A stretch of 64,000 nt of DNA from Streptomyces sp. R33 (GTDB lineage: Bacteria; Actinomycetota; Actinomycetes; Streptomycetales; Streptomycetaceae): positions 1,364,001-1,428,000 of the forward strand of contig NZ_CP165727.1 in assembly GCF_041200175.1 (NCBI RefSeq), written 5' to 3'. The notes beneath the pieces were generated by a model. That model was not told where the DNA came from. It saw only the letters and a program-made list of their open reading frames with translations, and ran no database searches. Made by a program: the position numbers and the translations under genes. Below are positions 17,422 to 25,764 of the stretch, piece by piece; within the stretch, counting starts at the first letter, position 1, and each line of letters opens with the position of its first letter.

Positions 17422-17796
17422 TCAGGTGGAGGCGGGCGTGATCACGACGGCCGTCCCGTACGCACACACCTCGGTCCCGACGTCGGCGGCTTCGGTCACG
17501 TCGAAGCGCATCGCCAGGACCGCGTTCCCGCCGCGGGCCTTCGCTGCCTCGATGAGCCGCTCCATGGCCTGGTTGCGGGTCTCCACCAGGGTCTTGGTCA
17601 GGCCCTTGAGTTCGCCGCCGATCATCGACTTCAGGCCTGCGCCGATCTGGCTGCCGAGGTGGCGGGAGCGGACGGTGAGGCCGAAGACCTCACCGATGAC
17701 CTGCTCGACCCGGTAGCCGGGGACGTCGTTCGTCGTCACGACGAGGACGCCGGTCTGCTGGGCCGCCGGGCCGCCGCTGTAGTCATCGATACCCAT
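17422..17796 (-). CDS. YbjQ/UPF0145 family protein
   Basis: A 124-residue cytosolic protein of the YbjQ family (PF01906, putative heavy-metal-binding). Conserved segments are VLVVTTNDVPGYRVEQVIGEVFGLTVRS and the MERLIEAAKARGGNAVLAMRFDV helix-strand that supports its pentameric ring. No biochemical role is firmly established. The ATG at 17796 fits the usual family start with a short leader (MGIDDYSGGP). A stem-loop follows at 17325-17360. It is unrelated in function, as far as can be seen, to the flanking GH101 and the degraded two-component genes. Confidence 0.85.
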   Translation of the reverse strand: MGIDDYSGGPAAQQTGVLVVTTNDVPGYRVEQVIGEVFGLTVRSRHLGSQIGAGLKSMIGGELKGLTKTLVETRNQAMERLIEAAKARGGNAVLAMRFDVTEAADVGTEVCAYGTAVVITPAST

Positions 17797-17873
17797 GGGA
17801 CCCACTCTGGCGGCGGGCCCGGGCCCCCGCATCCGGAGGGGGTCCGATCCGGCCGACCCGCCGGCGACCGGGG

Positions 17874-19060
17874 TCAGGGCAGCCGGGCGACGAGGCCGGA
17901 CTCGTGGGCCAGGACCACGGCCTGGCGCGGCTGGACACGCCGAGCTTGCTCAGGCAGCGGTGCACGTGCGTCTTGACGGTGGCGGCGCTGAGGACGAGCC
18001 GCTCGGCGTGTCGGTGTTGGACAGGCCCGCTCCGACCATGCCGAGCACCTCGCGCTCGCGCGGGGTGAGGGCGTCCAGCCCGGGGTGCGGGTCCCGGGCG
18101 ACCGGGGCGGCGTACGCGGCGATGATCCCCTGCTGGGGCGACGCGGTACGCGCACAGGTCGATCCCGGGCGCCAGCGCGTACGCCGTCCCCGTGATCCGT
18201 ACGTCGACGGGCACGCCGGCCCCGGCGACCCGCTTGACCAGTTCGTCGAGGCGCCCGAGCCCGGACACCCGGGGCGGCTCCTCCTCGGCGGGCGCGCGGC
18301 CGTCCTCACGGAGTACGAGGAGCATCCGGCGCATCTCCGCCAGGGCCTCGTGGGCGCTGTCCCCGATGGTGTCCAGCGCCCGGCGGGCGGTCGGCGGGTC
18401 GGAGGCGAACACGTACCCGGCGAGGCCGGTCTGGACGGAGATCACCGAGACGTGGTGGGCGATGACGTCGTGCAGCTCGCGGGCGATCTGGATGCGCTCC
18501 TCCATGACGGCCCGCCGGGCCTTCTCCTCCTGTTCCCGGCGCAGTTGCCGGGTGAGCTCGCGCAGCCGCCGGGCGCCGTCGCCGGTCACCCAGCAGACGA
18601 TGGTGGTGACGGTCACGAAGCCGACGCTGAGCGGGCCGATGCCGGGCTCGGCGAGCCGGGTCCCCCAGAGCAGGACGAGCAGTGCACCGACCGCACATCT
18701 GGCCGAAACTCGGCGCTCACGGAGCGAGGCGACGGTGTACAGCGCGAGCGCGAGGCCGCACACGGCGACGGCGTGGTAGTAGCCGAGGGTGAAGTAGCAG
18801 CCGGTGCAGAGCGCGGTGCTGATCAGGACGGCGACCGGGAAGCGGCGGCGGAGCACGAGCGGCAGGTAGATCGCGGCGAGCAGGCCGTAGGCCCGGGCGT
18901 CGGTGTCCCGCCAGTAGCCGTCGGGGTCGGGCCAGTTGCGGAGCATGGTGGTCGAGATCCAGAGCGAGCCGATGGCGTACACGATCTCGCCGACGGCCGG
19001 CAGCGCGGCGCGGAGCCGGGCCACCGCCGGATGTGCGGACAACTGCACGTCACCCCCCAT
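17874..19060 (-). pseudogene. Decayed two-component system: sensor kinase fused to LuxR regulator remnant
   Basis: From the ATG at 19060 an intact frame encodes a membrane sensor kinase (four or five helices, then the HisKA_3 box ARELHDVIAHHVSVISVQTG with its phospho-His). It reads normally to GIDLCAYRV near 18140, where the HATPase domain should begin. The sequence then jumps to the C-terminal third of a NarL-type regulator (IIAAYAAPVARDPHPGLDAL, LTPREREVLGMVGAGLSN) in another frame. Further frame changes split the helix-turn-helix (LVLSAATVKTHVHRCLSKLG and AVVLAHESGLVARLP lie in different frames). An internal deletion removing the ATPase and receiver, plus frameshifts, explains this. It cannot give a working kinase. 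Confidence 0.85.
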
Positions 19061-19318
19061 GAGTACACCCCTGGTTGTACAGGGTGACCCCCCAACGGGG
19101 TAGGCGGATTTCACCCTGTGGAGGGGCGAGCCCGGCGGACCCCGCGCGTAGATTTCCCTGAGCCGGACCAAGCCGGCACCGGCCCCGCCCCCCGGGGCCC
19201 CGCCGCGCGGCCGTGCCCGTTCGGGGGCGGGCACGGCCGCGTGCCCTCTACGGGTGGTGGCCTGCGCGCGGCCGACTGCCTACCATGGGCGGTCACCTCA
19301 GCCGGAGGGAGAGCGCCC

Positions 19319-20161
19319 GTGGAGTCGCCGCAGAACCCGTCGGGACACCCGCCCGCACACCCGCAGACCCCCCTCATCGACATGCACACCCCGAGCGTCG
19401 CCCGGATGTACGACTGGCTGCTGGGCGGGGTGGAGAACTACGCGAGCGACCGCGAGGCCTGCGCGCGGCTGCTGGAGATCGCCCCCAGCACCCAGCTCCT
19501 GGCCCGCAACAACCGGGCGTTCCTGCGGCGCGTCGTGCGCATCCTGGTCGAGGAGTACGGGATCCGGCAGTTCCTCGACCACGGCTCCGGGCTGCCCACG
19601 CAGGACAACGTGCACGAGGTGGCGCAGCGGGCCGATCCCGGCTGCAAGGTCGCGTACATCGACAACGACCCCATGGTCCTGGCGCACGCCCAGACGACCC
19701 TGCACGAGGACGGCCGCACGCTCGTGCTGTCCAAGGACCTGCGCCTGACCCGGCAGATCCGCCAGGACACGGACCTCTTCCTGGACTGGGACCGTCCCAT
19801 CGCGGCGCTGTTCGTCTCCGTGCTGCACTGCCTGCGGGACACGGACGACGAGAACGATCCCGCGGCGGTCGTACGGAACACCGCCGCGCAGCTGCCGCCG
19901 GGCAGCTTCATGGTGATCTGCCAGCTCGTGAGCGACGATCCGGTCGTCCGGCGCGACGTGACGCGGCTCATGGACGTGACCACGCACGGCACCTGGGGGC
20001 GGGTTCGGGAGAGCCACGAGGTGCGCCGGTACTTCGACGGCCTGGAGATCCTCGGGCCGGGGCTCGTCGACGTGGTCGACTGGCGGCCGGACACCCCGCC
20101 GCCACCCCCGGGGAACCGGCCGCGGGACTGGGTGGAGTGGGGCGGGGTCGGCCGCCTCTGA
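19319..20161 (+). CDS. SAM-dependent methyltransferase (DUF574 type)
   Basis: A 280-residue member of the actinobacterial DUF574/Methyltransf_19 family. Recognisable features are the start of the fold, TPSVARMYDWLLGGVENYA, the helix RNNRAFLRRVVR, the SAM-loop QFLDHGSGLPTQDNVHEVA and the acidic strand end VAYIDNDPMVLAHA. Streptomyces genomes encode many paralogues, with unknown substrates. The GTG at 19319 follows GGAGGGAG at good spacing; no other start fits. A likely WhiJ-like regulator lies convergently downstream. Confidence 0.87.
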   Translation: MESPQNPSGHPPAHPQTPLIDMHTPSVARMYDWLLGGVENYASDREACARLLEIAPSTQLLARNNRAFLRRVVRILVEEYGIRQFLDHGSGLPTQDNVHEVAQRADPGCKVAYIDNDPMVLAHAQTTLHEDGRTLVLSKDLRLTRQIRQDTDLFLDWDRPIAALFVSVLHCLRDTDDENDPAAVVRNTAAQLPPGSFMVICQLVSDDPVVRRDVTRLMDVTTHGTWGRVRESHEVRRYFDGLEILGPGLVDVVDWRPDTPPPPPGNRPRDWVEWGGVGRL

Positions 20162-20190
20162 GCCCGCCCGGCGGCTCCCGTGCCGGCCTC

Positions 20191-21129
20191 CTAGCCCGCG
20201 CTGCTGTCGCCGCCGTCGCCGTCGCCGAACTGACGCTTCGCCTCGAGGATCAGGCCGACGCTCTCGTCCTTGGAGGCGGCCACGTTCCGCAGGTTGCTGA
20301 GGGCGTTGCGGTAGTCGTCGAGAGCCCGCGGCCTCGTCACGTAGTTCGCGCCGTTGATGTGCTCCACGTACGCCAGCTCGGCGTGCTCCCCGTCGCGGAA
20401 CTTCAGGTGCGTGATCGGGTAGGGCGGTGTGGCCCCGTACTCACGGGTCATCCGGAGGATGCGGATGCTCACCTTGTCGGTGTCTGCGGCGCGCAGCAGG
20501 TGGTCCAGCTGCTCGTGCATCACGGCCGCGTTCCCGCAGCGGCGGTGCAGTACGCCCTCCTCGAGCAGGGCGGTCACCCGGGGCAGCGGGCCGTCCATCA
20601 GCCGCAGCTGCCGTTCGGCGCGCAGCTCGACCACCCGTTCGACCTCCTCGGGGTCGGCGCTGGGCATGACCGCCCGGACCATGTACCGGGCGTAGTCGCG
20701 GGTCTGGAGGATGCCGGGGACGACGAGGTTCTCGTAGACGCAGATTTCCTCGGCGTCGCCCTCCAGCTGGATCAGGCGTTTGAGGAAGTCGGGGGTGACG
20801 TCGCTGAACTGCTCGTACCACTCCGCGTCCTGTGCGTGTTCCAGGAGCCGTTCGATCGCCCGCATCTCTTCGGCGTCGACGCCGTAGTACCGGGCGAGAT
20901 CCCGTACGTCGCGCGGCTTCGGCGAGCTCTCGCCGCGCTCCAGCCGGCTGATCTTCGACACCGATCCGCGGATGACGGGTGCGACCTGGCGCAGGGTCAG
21001 GCCGCGGGCCTCGCGGCATCTGCGCAGTTCCCGCCCCAGCAAGCGGTCGGCCGCCGCCCGGGCCGGATCGTTTCCCATCGGCAGGACGGGAGCGACCGGC
21101 TCGGGCAGCGGCTCAGGGAGGGCGGGCAT
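20191..21129 (-). CDS. XRE-family regulator with DUF5753 (WhiJ-like)
   Basis: A 312-residue protein. Residues about 30-95 form the helix-turn-helix (GRELRRCREARGLTLRQVAP, then GSVSKISRLERGESSPKPRD). Residues 110-290 are DUF5753, with NLVVPGILQTRDYARYM and VTALLEEGVLHRRCG typical. Proteins of this kind are the regulator half of WhiJ/BldB-type modules that influence Streptomyces development and metabolism. The small DUF397 partner is encoded immediately upstream on the same strand. The ATG at 21129 has GGGAG 5 bases before it. Confidence 0.92.
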   Translation of the reverse strand: MPALPEPLPEPVAPVLPMGNDPARAAADRLLGRELRRCREARGLTLRQVAPVIRGSVSKISRLERGESSPKPRDVRDLARYYGVDAEEMRAIERLLEHAQDAEWYEQFSDVTPDFLKRLIQLEGDAEEICVYENLVVPGILQTRDYARYMVRAVMPSADPEEVERVVELRAERQLRLMDGPLPRVTALLEEGVLHRRCGNAAVMHEQLDHLLRAADTDKVSIRILRMTREYGATPPYPITHLKFRDGEHAELAYVEHINGANYVTRPRALDDYRNALSNLRNVAASKDESVGLILEAKRQFGDGDGGDSSAG

Positions 21130-21215
21130 CAGGACTCCCTATGACTGGGGCAATGGTCCGTCACAGCATGGGCCGCCCCCCTCCGCCCCTCAAGTCGTGG
21201 CCTCGGCTTGAGGCG

Positions 21216-21449
21216 TCATCCGGTCAGATGGTCGAATTCCGCATGTTTGGCGCCGTCGATGAACGCCTCGATCTCGGCAGTCGTGAACACCAGGGCCGGA
21301 CCGTCGGGGAAGCGCGAATTCCGCATCGCCACGGCGCCACCCGCCAGGGCAGCGACCTCCACGCAGTTGCCGTTGCCCACGCTGGCACTGCTCTTCACCC
21401 ATACCGCGCCGGGAATCTCGCTCGCCACCACGCCGTTTTTCACCTGCAT
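21216..21449 (-). CDS. DUF397 domain protein (partner of XRE regulator)
   Basis: A 77-residue DUF397 protein. The core WVKSSASVGNGNCVEVAAL, the VAMRNSRFPDGPALVFTTAE strand pair and the C-terminal helix define the family. It precedes the WhiJ-like XRE gene by 86 bases on the same strand, the standard pairing in which the small acidic protein is thought to antagonise the DNA-binding partner. The ATG at 21449 follows GGAGGGG. An in-frame start at 21515 lacks support. Confidence 0.9.
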   Translation of the reverse strand: MQVKNGVVASEIPGAVWVKSSASVGNGNCVEVAALAGGAVAMRNSRFPDGPALVFTTAEIEAFIDGAKHAEFDHLTG

Positions 21450-21764
21450 GATCGGACCCCTCCTCGTCGGACGCGCACGACCGTGCGAACCCGTGTGGTA
21501 CCGCACGACGAGCACTGACAGAAATGCTAGCCAGATGTAGGGGACACCGGAGTCCCTCGAACGGGTGCCTCGGCCGAGCGGCGTCCCGGTACTCCGACTG
21601 CGGGCCCCGAGGGGAACTTATTGGCCATTTCGGGCTAAACGACGGTGCGTCACCGGGTCGGCACGACCCTCCCTCGCCATAGTCGACCGTGGCGACCGAC
21701 TGGTTGCCGCCCCGGACCGCGGCAGACCGCGGCCGGGCGGATGTCTTCGTAGAGGAGCCTGCAC
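21450..21764. other. Intergenic region without a recognised gene
   Basis: These 315 bases separate the divergent DUF397 and SH3 genes. It holds the promoters for both; the ribosome site GAGGAG of the SH3 gene is at its right end. The AT-richer patch around 21617-21650 is a candidate promoter zone but shows no clear -35/-10 pair. I see no RNA gene in it. Confidence 0.5.
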
Positions 21765-22415
21765 ATGCAGAAGCCCACCAGGACCGTCCTCGCTCTCGCC
21801 GCCGGAAGCCTGGTGCTCGGCTTGGTCGGCGCGGGCACCGCCGCCGCGGACGGGGGCCCGATGGCCCGCACGCCGTCACACCATGCCGTCCTTCTCGAGC
21901 CGATGAGCGACCAGTCCGGCACCTACAACGACAAGAGGTACACCGTCGGCAAGGTCATCTCGCAGGGCACGCTGAAGATCCGCAGCAAGCCGAACACCCG
22001 TGCCGACGTCGTGGGCCACGCCAAGCCGGGCCACAAGGTCGCCATCGTGTGCAAGACGTACGGCGAGTCGATCGACGGCAACAACATCTGGTACCTCCTT
22101 CACATCAAGGACGACCACGACTCGCAGGACGGCCGCGACGAAGACAGCGGGCGCGATGAAGACAGCGGCCGCGACGAAGACAGCGGGCGCGATGAAGACA
22201 GCGGCCGCGACGAAGACAGCGGGCGCGATGAAGACAGCGGCCGCGATGAAGACAGCGGGCGCGGTGAGCACGACGGACGGCAGGACGGGCAGGGCGGGGA
22301 CGACCGGCGCAGCAGGCAGGCCGGCAAGGACCACAAGGACGGCAAGGAACACAAGAAGGCCTGGATCACCGCCCGTTACGTCAAGAACCTGGACCACGTG
22401 AAGTGGTGTGACTGA
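21765..22415 (+). CDS. Secreted SH3-domain protein interrupted by DEDSGR repeats
   Basis: A 216-residue exported protein with a signal peptide (1-28, ending GTAAADGG). A bacterial SH3 fold starts at about residue 65 (GTLKIRSKPNTRADVVGHAK, VAIVCKTYGESI, NNIWYLLHIKD). It is broken at about residue 118 by a highly charged insert of about 75 residues that includes seven perfect DEDSGR copies and a Lys/His-rich end. The final SH3 strands then follow (KAWITARYVKNLDHVKWC). The two cysteines (in IVCKTY and KWCD) could form a disulfide, as in related Streptomyces proteins. GAGGAG precedes the ATG. It may bind wall polymers or cations. Confidence 0.85.
   Translation: MQKPTRTVLALAAGSLVLGLVGAGTAAADGGPMARTPSHHAVLLEPMSDQSGTYNDKRYTVGKVISQGTLKIRSKPNTRADVVGHAKPGHKVAIVCKTYGESIDGNNIWYLLHIKDDHDSQDGRDEDSGRDEDSGRDEDSGRDEDSGRDEDSGRDEDSGRDEDSGRGEHDGRQDGQGGDDRRSRQAGKDHKDGKEHKKAWITARYVKNLDHVKWCD
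22137..22262 (+). repeat. Seven 18-bp tandem repeats (36-bp higher-order unit)
   Basis: Seven 18-bp units encode DEDSGR. They alternate between GACGAAGACAGCGGGCGC and GATGAAGACAGCGGCCGC, so the real unit is 36 bp for units 1 to 6; the seventh is a hybrid. Near-perfect identity at synonymous sites shows a recent expansion by slippage or unequal crossing-over. A degenerate eighth unit (GEHDGR) follows. Confidence 0.95.
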
Positions 22416-22429
22416 CCCTCCCGGTCAGT
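22411..22429. terminator. Bidirectional stem-loop over two convergent stop codons
   Basis: ACTGACC (22411-22417) pairs with GGTCAGT (22423-22429). The hairpin includes the TGA of the SH3 gene and the complement of the TGA of the NYN-like gene, so one element serves both convergent genes. Confidence 0.6.
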
Positions 22430-22790
22430 CCGCCGGGCGTACGGTACGCGGCCCCAGGCACTGCGCCCCGTACGCCCGGACCCGCTCGCGCAGTTCCCGG
22501 TCCGCCGTGACCACGACACAGCCGCGTTCCGCGAAGGAGGCGGCCAGTTCCACGATCCGGTCGTCACCGCTCCCCGGCGCCGGGTCCACCCGTACTCCGG
22601 GCACGGACTCGACGCCCCGGGCGGCGCCCTCGACGACGAGGACGATCTCCTCGACTGCCCCGATCCCCTCGATCGGGGCCCGCTCCGCGAGGCGGTCGCG
22701 CAGCCGCTCGGCGGCGCCCCGCCGGTCCCGCCACCAGCCGTCCGGTACGGAACCGACGACGTTCGCGGCGTCCACGATCAACACGCTCAT
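22425..22790 (-). CDS. NYN/PIN-like nuclease-fold protein
   Basis: A 121-residue protein with the PIN/NYN layout: strand plus VDAANVVGS (first acidic residue and Asn), a central SGDDRIVELA acidic pair, and VVTADRELRERV with the last acidic site, all where metal-dependent PIN/NYN nucleases carry their carboxylates. Ribonuclease activity is inferred from these residues, not proven. It is the third gene of a probable operon after RNA ligase and polynucleotide kinase-phosphatase genes (56 bases after the latter), suggesting a shared RNA cleavage/repair role. Start ATG 22790. Confidence 0.7.
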   Translation of the reverse strand: MSVLIVDAANVVGSVPDGWWRDRRGAAERLRDRLAERAPIEGIGAVEEIVLVVEGAARGVESVPGVRVDPAPGSGDDRIVELAASFAERGCVVVTADRELRERVRAYGAQCLGPRTVRPAD

Positions 22791-22846
22791 GGCCCCAGTA
22801 TGGGCGGGACCGGCGACCGCCTGCGCTCTCGCGCCCGCGGCGGCGC

Positions 22847-23779
22847 CTAGAAGTCGCCGTAGTTGACCTGCCAGGTGGGCAGGCCCATCCGGCGCCAGAC
22901 CGCGACCACGCGGTCCCGGTCGTCCAGCGACACCCGTACCGCGTACCGGTGGCGCACGTGCGCGTCGAACAGCTCCGCCTTCACCACGTCGTCGCGGCGC
23001 GTGTCGCCGAGCGGGCGCATCCACAGCTCGTCGTACGGCACCTGGTGCCGCTGCAGCCAGGCCTCCGTCTGCGGCCGGTGCTCCTCACCGCGCCCGGACA
23101 GCAGCACGATGGTGTCGCCGTCGGCGCGCCGGAAGGCGTCCAGCGCGTAGCGCACCGGCTCGTTGAGCGCGTCGATCTCGCAGCGCGAGAAGTCGTACGG
23201 GCTGCGGTCGCCGGTCAGCGCGAGCGTGCCGTCGATGTCGCACATCACCGCCGGGGGCAGCGCCGGGTCGGCCACGTACGGCTCGACCGTGGGCTGGTCG
23301 TTGAGCCACTCCTCGGTGAGCCGCCAGCCGCCCCTCTTCGCGCTCATGTGCTTGTCGTTGAGTATCCGGATGATCTCCTCGCCGACCGGCCGCTCCCGCG
23401 CGGCGTCCCGGCGCAGGCACTCCTCCACCGGCACGTCGGTGAAGTCGTGCACGACGAAGGTGGCCCGTCCGGCCACCGCCGCCTTGAGCCGCTTGGGGAT
23501 GTGCGAGGTCAGGTGCGTGTTGTCGACGACCACGTCGAAGCCGTCGTCGACGGCCGCGCGCACCGCCGCGTCCTGGACGGCCAGGACGGTCTGCTCGTGC
23601 CGGTACGAGCGGCTGCGCTCCGGGTCGGGCAGGTCGAGCATGGCCCGCAGGTCGTCCAGGTTGACGCGGCGCATCCGGCCCGAGGCCTCGGCCTGCAGGG
23701 CGCGCGCGGCCGTCGTCTTCCCCGAGGCCGGCAGCCCCGTCATGACGTGGACGACGGGGCGGGCGGGGTCTTCGGACAC
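22847..23779 (-). CDS. T4 Pnkp-like polynucleotide kinase-phosphatase
   Basis: A 310-residue bifunctional RNA end-healing enzyme with the same order and length as T4 Pnkp. The N-terminal kinase has the P-loop GLPASGKTT (residues 15-23), the helix NLDDLRAML and VVDNTHLT. The C-terminal phosphatase is a HAD domain with the catalytic VMCDIDGTLAL (about 180) and the second motif VLLSGRGEEHR, and ends with DDRDRVVAVWR. Together it would phosphorylate 5'-OH ends and remove 2',3'-cyclic or 3' phosphates. The GTG at 23779 lies 3 bases after the stop of the RNA ligase gene, with GAGGAG inside that gene's end. Confidence 0.9.
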   Translation of the reverse strand: MSEDPARPVVHVMTGLPASGKTTAARALQAEASGRMRRVNLDDLRAMLDLPDPERSRSYRHEQTVLAVQDAAVRAAVDDGFDVVVDNTHLTSHIPKRLKAAVAGRATFVVHDFTDVPVEECLRRDAARERPVGEEIIRILNDKHMSAKRGGWRLTEEWLNDQPTVEPYVADPALPPAVMCDIDGTLALTGDRSPYDFSRCEIDALNEPVRYALDAFRRADGDTIVLLSGRGEEHRPQTEAWLQRHQVPYDELWMRPLGDTRRDDVVKAELFDAHVRHRYAVRVSLDDRDRVVAVWRRMGLPTWQVNYGDF

Positions 23780-23782
23780 TGG

Positions 23783-24997
23783 TCAGTTCTCCTCATCGGT
23801 GGTGAAGGGGTCGGACGCCTCCGGCCGCACGTCCCGCCATACGACGAGCTCGGTGGACCGGCCGTCCAGGCGCAGGAACATCGCGGGACGGATCCGGCGG
23901 TCGGGCAGGGCCCGCACGGCGCGCGCGAACGCGCCCCGGTCGCCGGCCAGCGGGGCGAGCCCTGCGAACGCCTCGTCGATGGCGCGCTCGCGCTGCGCCG
24001 CCGCGTCCTCGAGGCGGGCGACCACCTCGCGCACCCAGCTGTCGAACTCGTCCGGCACCTGCTCCAGCAGCGCCTCGAGCGGCTTGCCGCCCGACGCCTC
24101 GATGTCGGCGACGGTGCAGTGCAGGCCCTGCGCCAGCTCCTTGACGGGCAGGTCCGCGAACCGCTCGATGCCGTGGCTGCGCCAGATGTCCCGCTCGGTG
24201 ACGCCGGTGACCAGCTTGTGGAGGCGTACGTACTCGGACAGCTTGGCCTTGGCGCGCACGCCGGAGGCGAACCGCAGCACGAAGCCCTCGGCGTCGGTGC
24301 CGGCGGCGTTCTCACCGCCGGGCAGCGTGTTCGACTCGGCCAGCGCCAGCAGCTCGGCGAGCGGCATGGCGGGCCAGACCGTGACGACGGATCCGATCCC
24401 CTGCCAGTGGACCGCGGCCTCGGCGAGCGGGACCTCGGTGCCGTCCAGGGCGAACGCGGCGAGGAGCACCAGGTCCCGCCGGTCGCCGTAGTCGACGACG
24501 ATACGGTTCTGCGGGTACAGGATCTCCGCGAGGTAGGTCACGCCGGGGACGAGGGCCGAGGTGTCGCGGCCGTCGAGGTGGCGCTGGCCCCAGGTGGCCT
24601 GGGTGCTGATGAAGGATCCCTTGGACGCGACGCGCCAGCTGCCCGCGTAGTGGAAGACCACGGCGAGGCTGCCGTCGACCTTGTCGTACACCTCGAACGG
24701 CTCGTCGGGCAGGGCCGGTGCGTACGGCTGGCCGGCCTCGTGCTCCCCGACGTTGAAGAACTTCGGCAGCGGCAGCGCGACGATCGCGCCGGTGACGTCG
24801 TCGGCGACGAGCCCCCGGCAGCGCGTGGTCACCTGGTTCCAGACGCGCCCGTACTGTGCCGTCCGCGTGTACGTGTAGATGGACAGCGGCAGTTCGGGGT
24901 GCGGCTTGCGGGTGACGTGCCCGGCGTCGATGGCTGCCGCCAGCTCCTGCTGCGGCAGCAGGTCGTGCAGCGTCGGGTAGGCCTGGTTGTGGCCCAT
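23783..24997 (-). CDS. T4 Rnl1-like RNA ligase
   Basis: A 404-residue ATP-dependent RNA ligase of the T4 Rnl1 family. Nucleotidyltransferase motifs appear in order: motif I KVDGSL with the adenylated lysine (in EVYDKVDGSLAVVFHY), motif III-like TYLAEILYPQNRIVVDY, motif IV EGFVLRF and motif V RAKAKLSEYVRLH. A helical C-terminal domain follows (about 260-404). It seals 5'-phosphate and 3'-OH RNA ends, which the co-encoded kinase-phosphatase would prepare. In phage T4 the pair repairs tRNA cut by an anticodon nuclease. Start ATG 24997 has GGAGGAACCC-type sequence upstream. Confidence 0.9.
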   Translation of the reverse strand: MGHNQAYPTLHDLLPQQELAAAIDAGHVTRKPHPELPLSIYTYTRTAQYGRVWNQVTTRCRGLVADDVTGAIVALPLPKFFNVGEHEAGQPYAPALPDEPFEVYDKVDGSLAVVFHYAGSWRVASKGSFISTQATWGQRHLDGRDTSALVPGVTYLAEILYPQNRIVVDYGDRRDLVLLAAFALDGTEVPLAEAAVHWQGIGSVVTVWPAMPLAELLALAESNTLPGGENAAGTDAEGFVLRFASGVRAKAKLSEYVRLHKLVTGVTERDIWRSHGIERFADLPVKELAQGLHCTVADIEASGGKPLEALLEQVPDEFDSWVREVVARLEDAAAQRERAIDEAFAGLAPLAGDRGAFARAVRALPDRRIRPAMFLRLDGRSTELVVWRDVRPEASDPFTTDEEN

Positions 24998-25058
24998 GGG
25001 TTCCTCCCGGTTCGAGATGGTTCATTCTCACGTGCGGGAGGATGTGCCCGGTACCGAA

Positions 25059-25745
25059 TTATCGCTGGTCCGGAGGGCTCAGGGCCAGGCGGTTGATGTC
25101 CTGGGGCCGCAGGATGCGGGTACGGACGTCGGCTCCGGGCCTCGCCACGTTGATCATCGCGCGGCCCAGCGCCTCGGTGGTGGTGACGAGGTTCGGCGCG
25201 AAGCGGCGGAGCAGCGGGAAGAGCGGCGCGGTGACCAGGTAGGCGGCGCGGTAGAGGAGGGTCTTGGAGGGCATGCCGCGGACGGGCTGCACGAGACCGG
25301 GGCGGAACATGTAGGCCTGGAACGGCAGCTGGAGCAGGTCGTTCTCCGTCTCCCCCTTGACGCGGGCCCACATGGAGCGGCTCTGCTCGGTGCTGTCCGT
25401 GCCCTCCCCGGAGACGTAGGCGAAGGTCAGCCGGGGGTTGGCGGCGGCGAGCGGGCGGGCCGCGGCGAGGGTGAGGTCGTGGGTGATGCGGCGGTACTCC
25501 TGCTCCTTCATGCCGACGGCGGAGACGCCGAGACAGAAGAAGCAGGCGTCGTAGGAGGCCAGGTCCAGGTCCGGCGCCGAGAGGTCGGACGGGTCGTCCT
25601 GGATGCGCTCGCGCAGTTTGGGGTGGGAGACACCGAGCGGGGTGCGGCCGACGGACAGGACGGCCGTGACGGTGTCGTCGCGCAGGCACTCACGCAGAAC
25701 ACCCCGGCCCAGCATTCCGGTTCCGCCGAAGAGGATGACGTTCAC
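25059..25745 (-). CDS. NAD(P)-binding epimerase-like oxidoreductase
   Basis: A 228-residue Rossmann protein of the atypical SDR/NAD(P)H-binding group. The dinucleotide motif is ILFGGTGMLGRGVL at the N-terminus; SYDACFFCLGVSAVGM and FAYVSGEGTDSTEQS are further fold motifs, and MWARVKGETENDLL holds the position of the YxxxK lysine. Relatives are often annotated as NAD-dependent epimerases, with unknown substrates. It sits 61 bases after the start of the RNA ligase gene's upstream region and 19 bases after a VOC gene on the same strand, so it may be co-transcribed with the latter. Confidence 0.85.
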   Translation of the reverse strand: MNVILFGGTGMLGRGVLRECLRDDTVTAVLSVGRTPLGVSHPKLRERIQDDPSDLSAPDLDLASYDACFFCLGVSAVGMKEQEYRRITHDLTLAAARPLAAANPRLTFAYVSGEGTDSTEQSRSMWARVKGETENDLLQLPFQAYMFRPGLVQPVRGMPSKTLLYRAAYLVTAPLFPLLRRFAPNLVTTTEALGRAMINVARPGADVRTRILRPQDINRLALSPPDQR

Positions 25746-25764
25746 GTGCGCAGCCTAGGGCTCT

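Noticed and set aside
22137..22262. CRISPR-like array
   Set aside because: The 18-bp units are directly adjacent without spacers and encode a continuous DEDSGR repeat in a gene.
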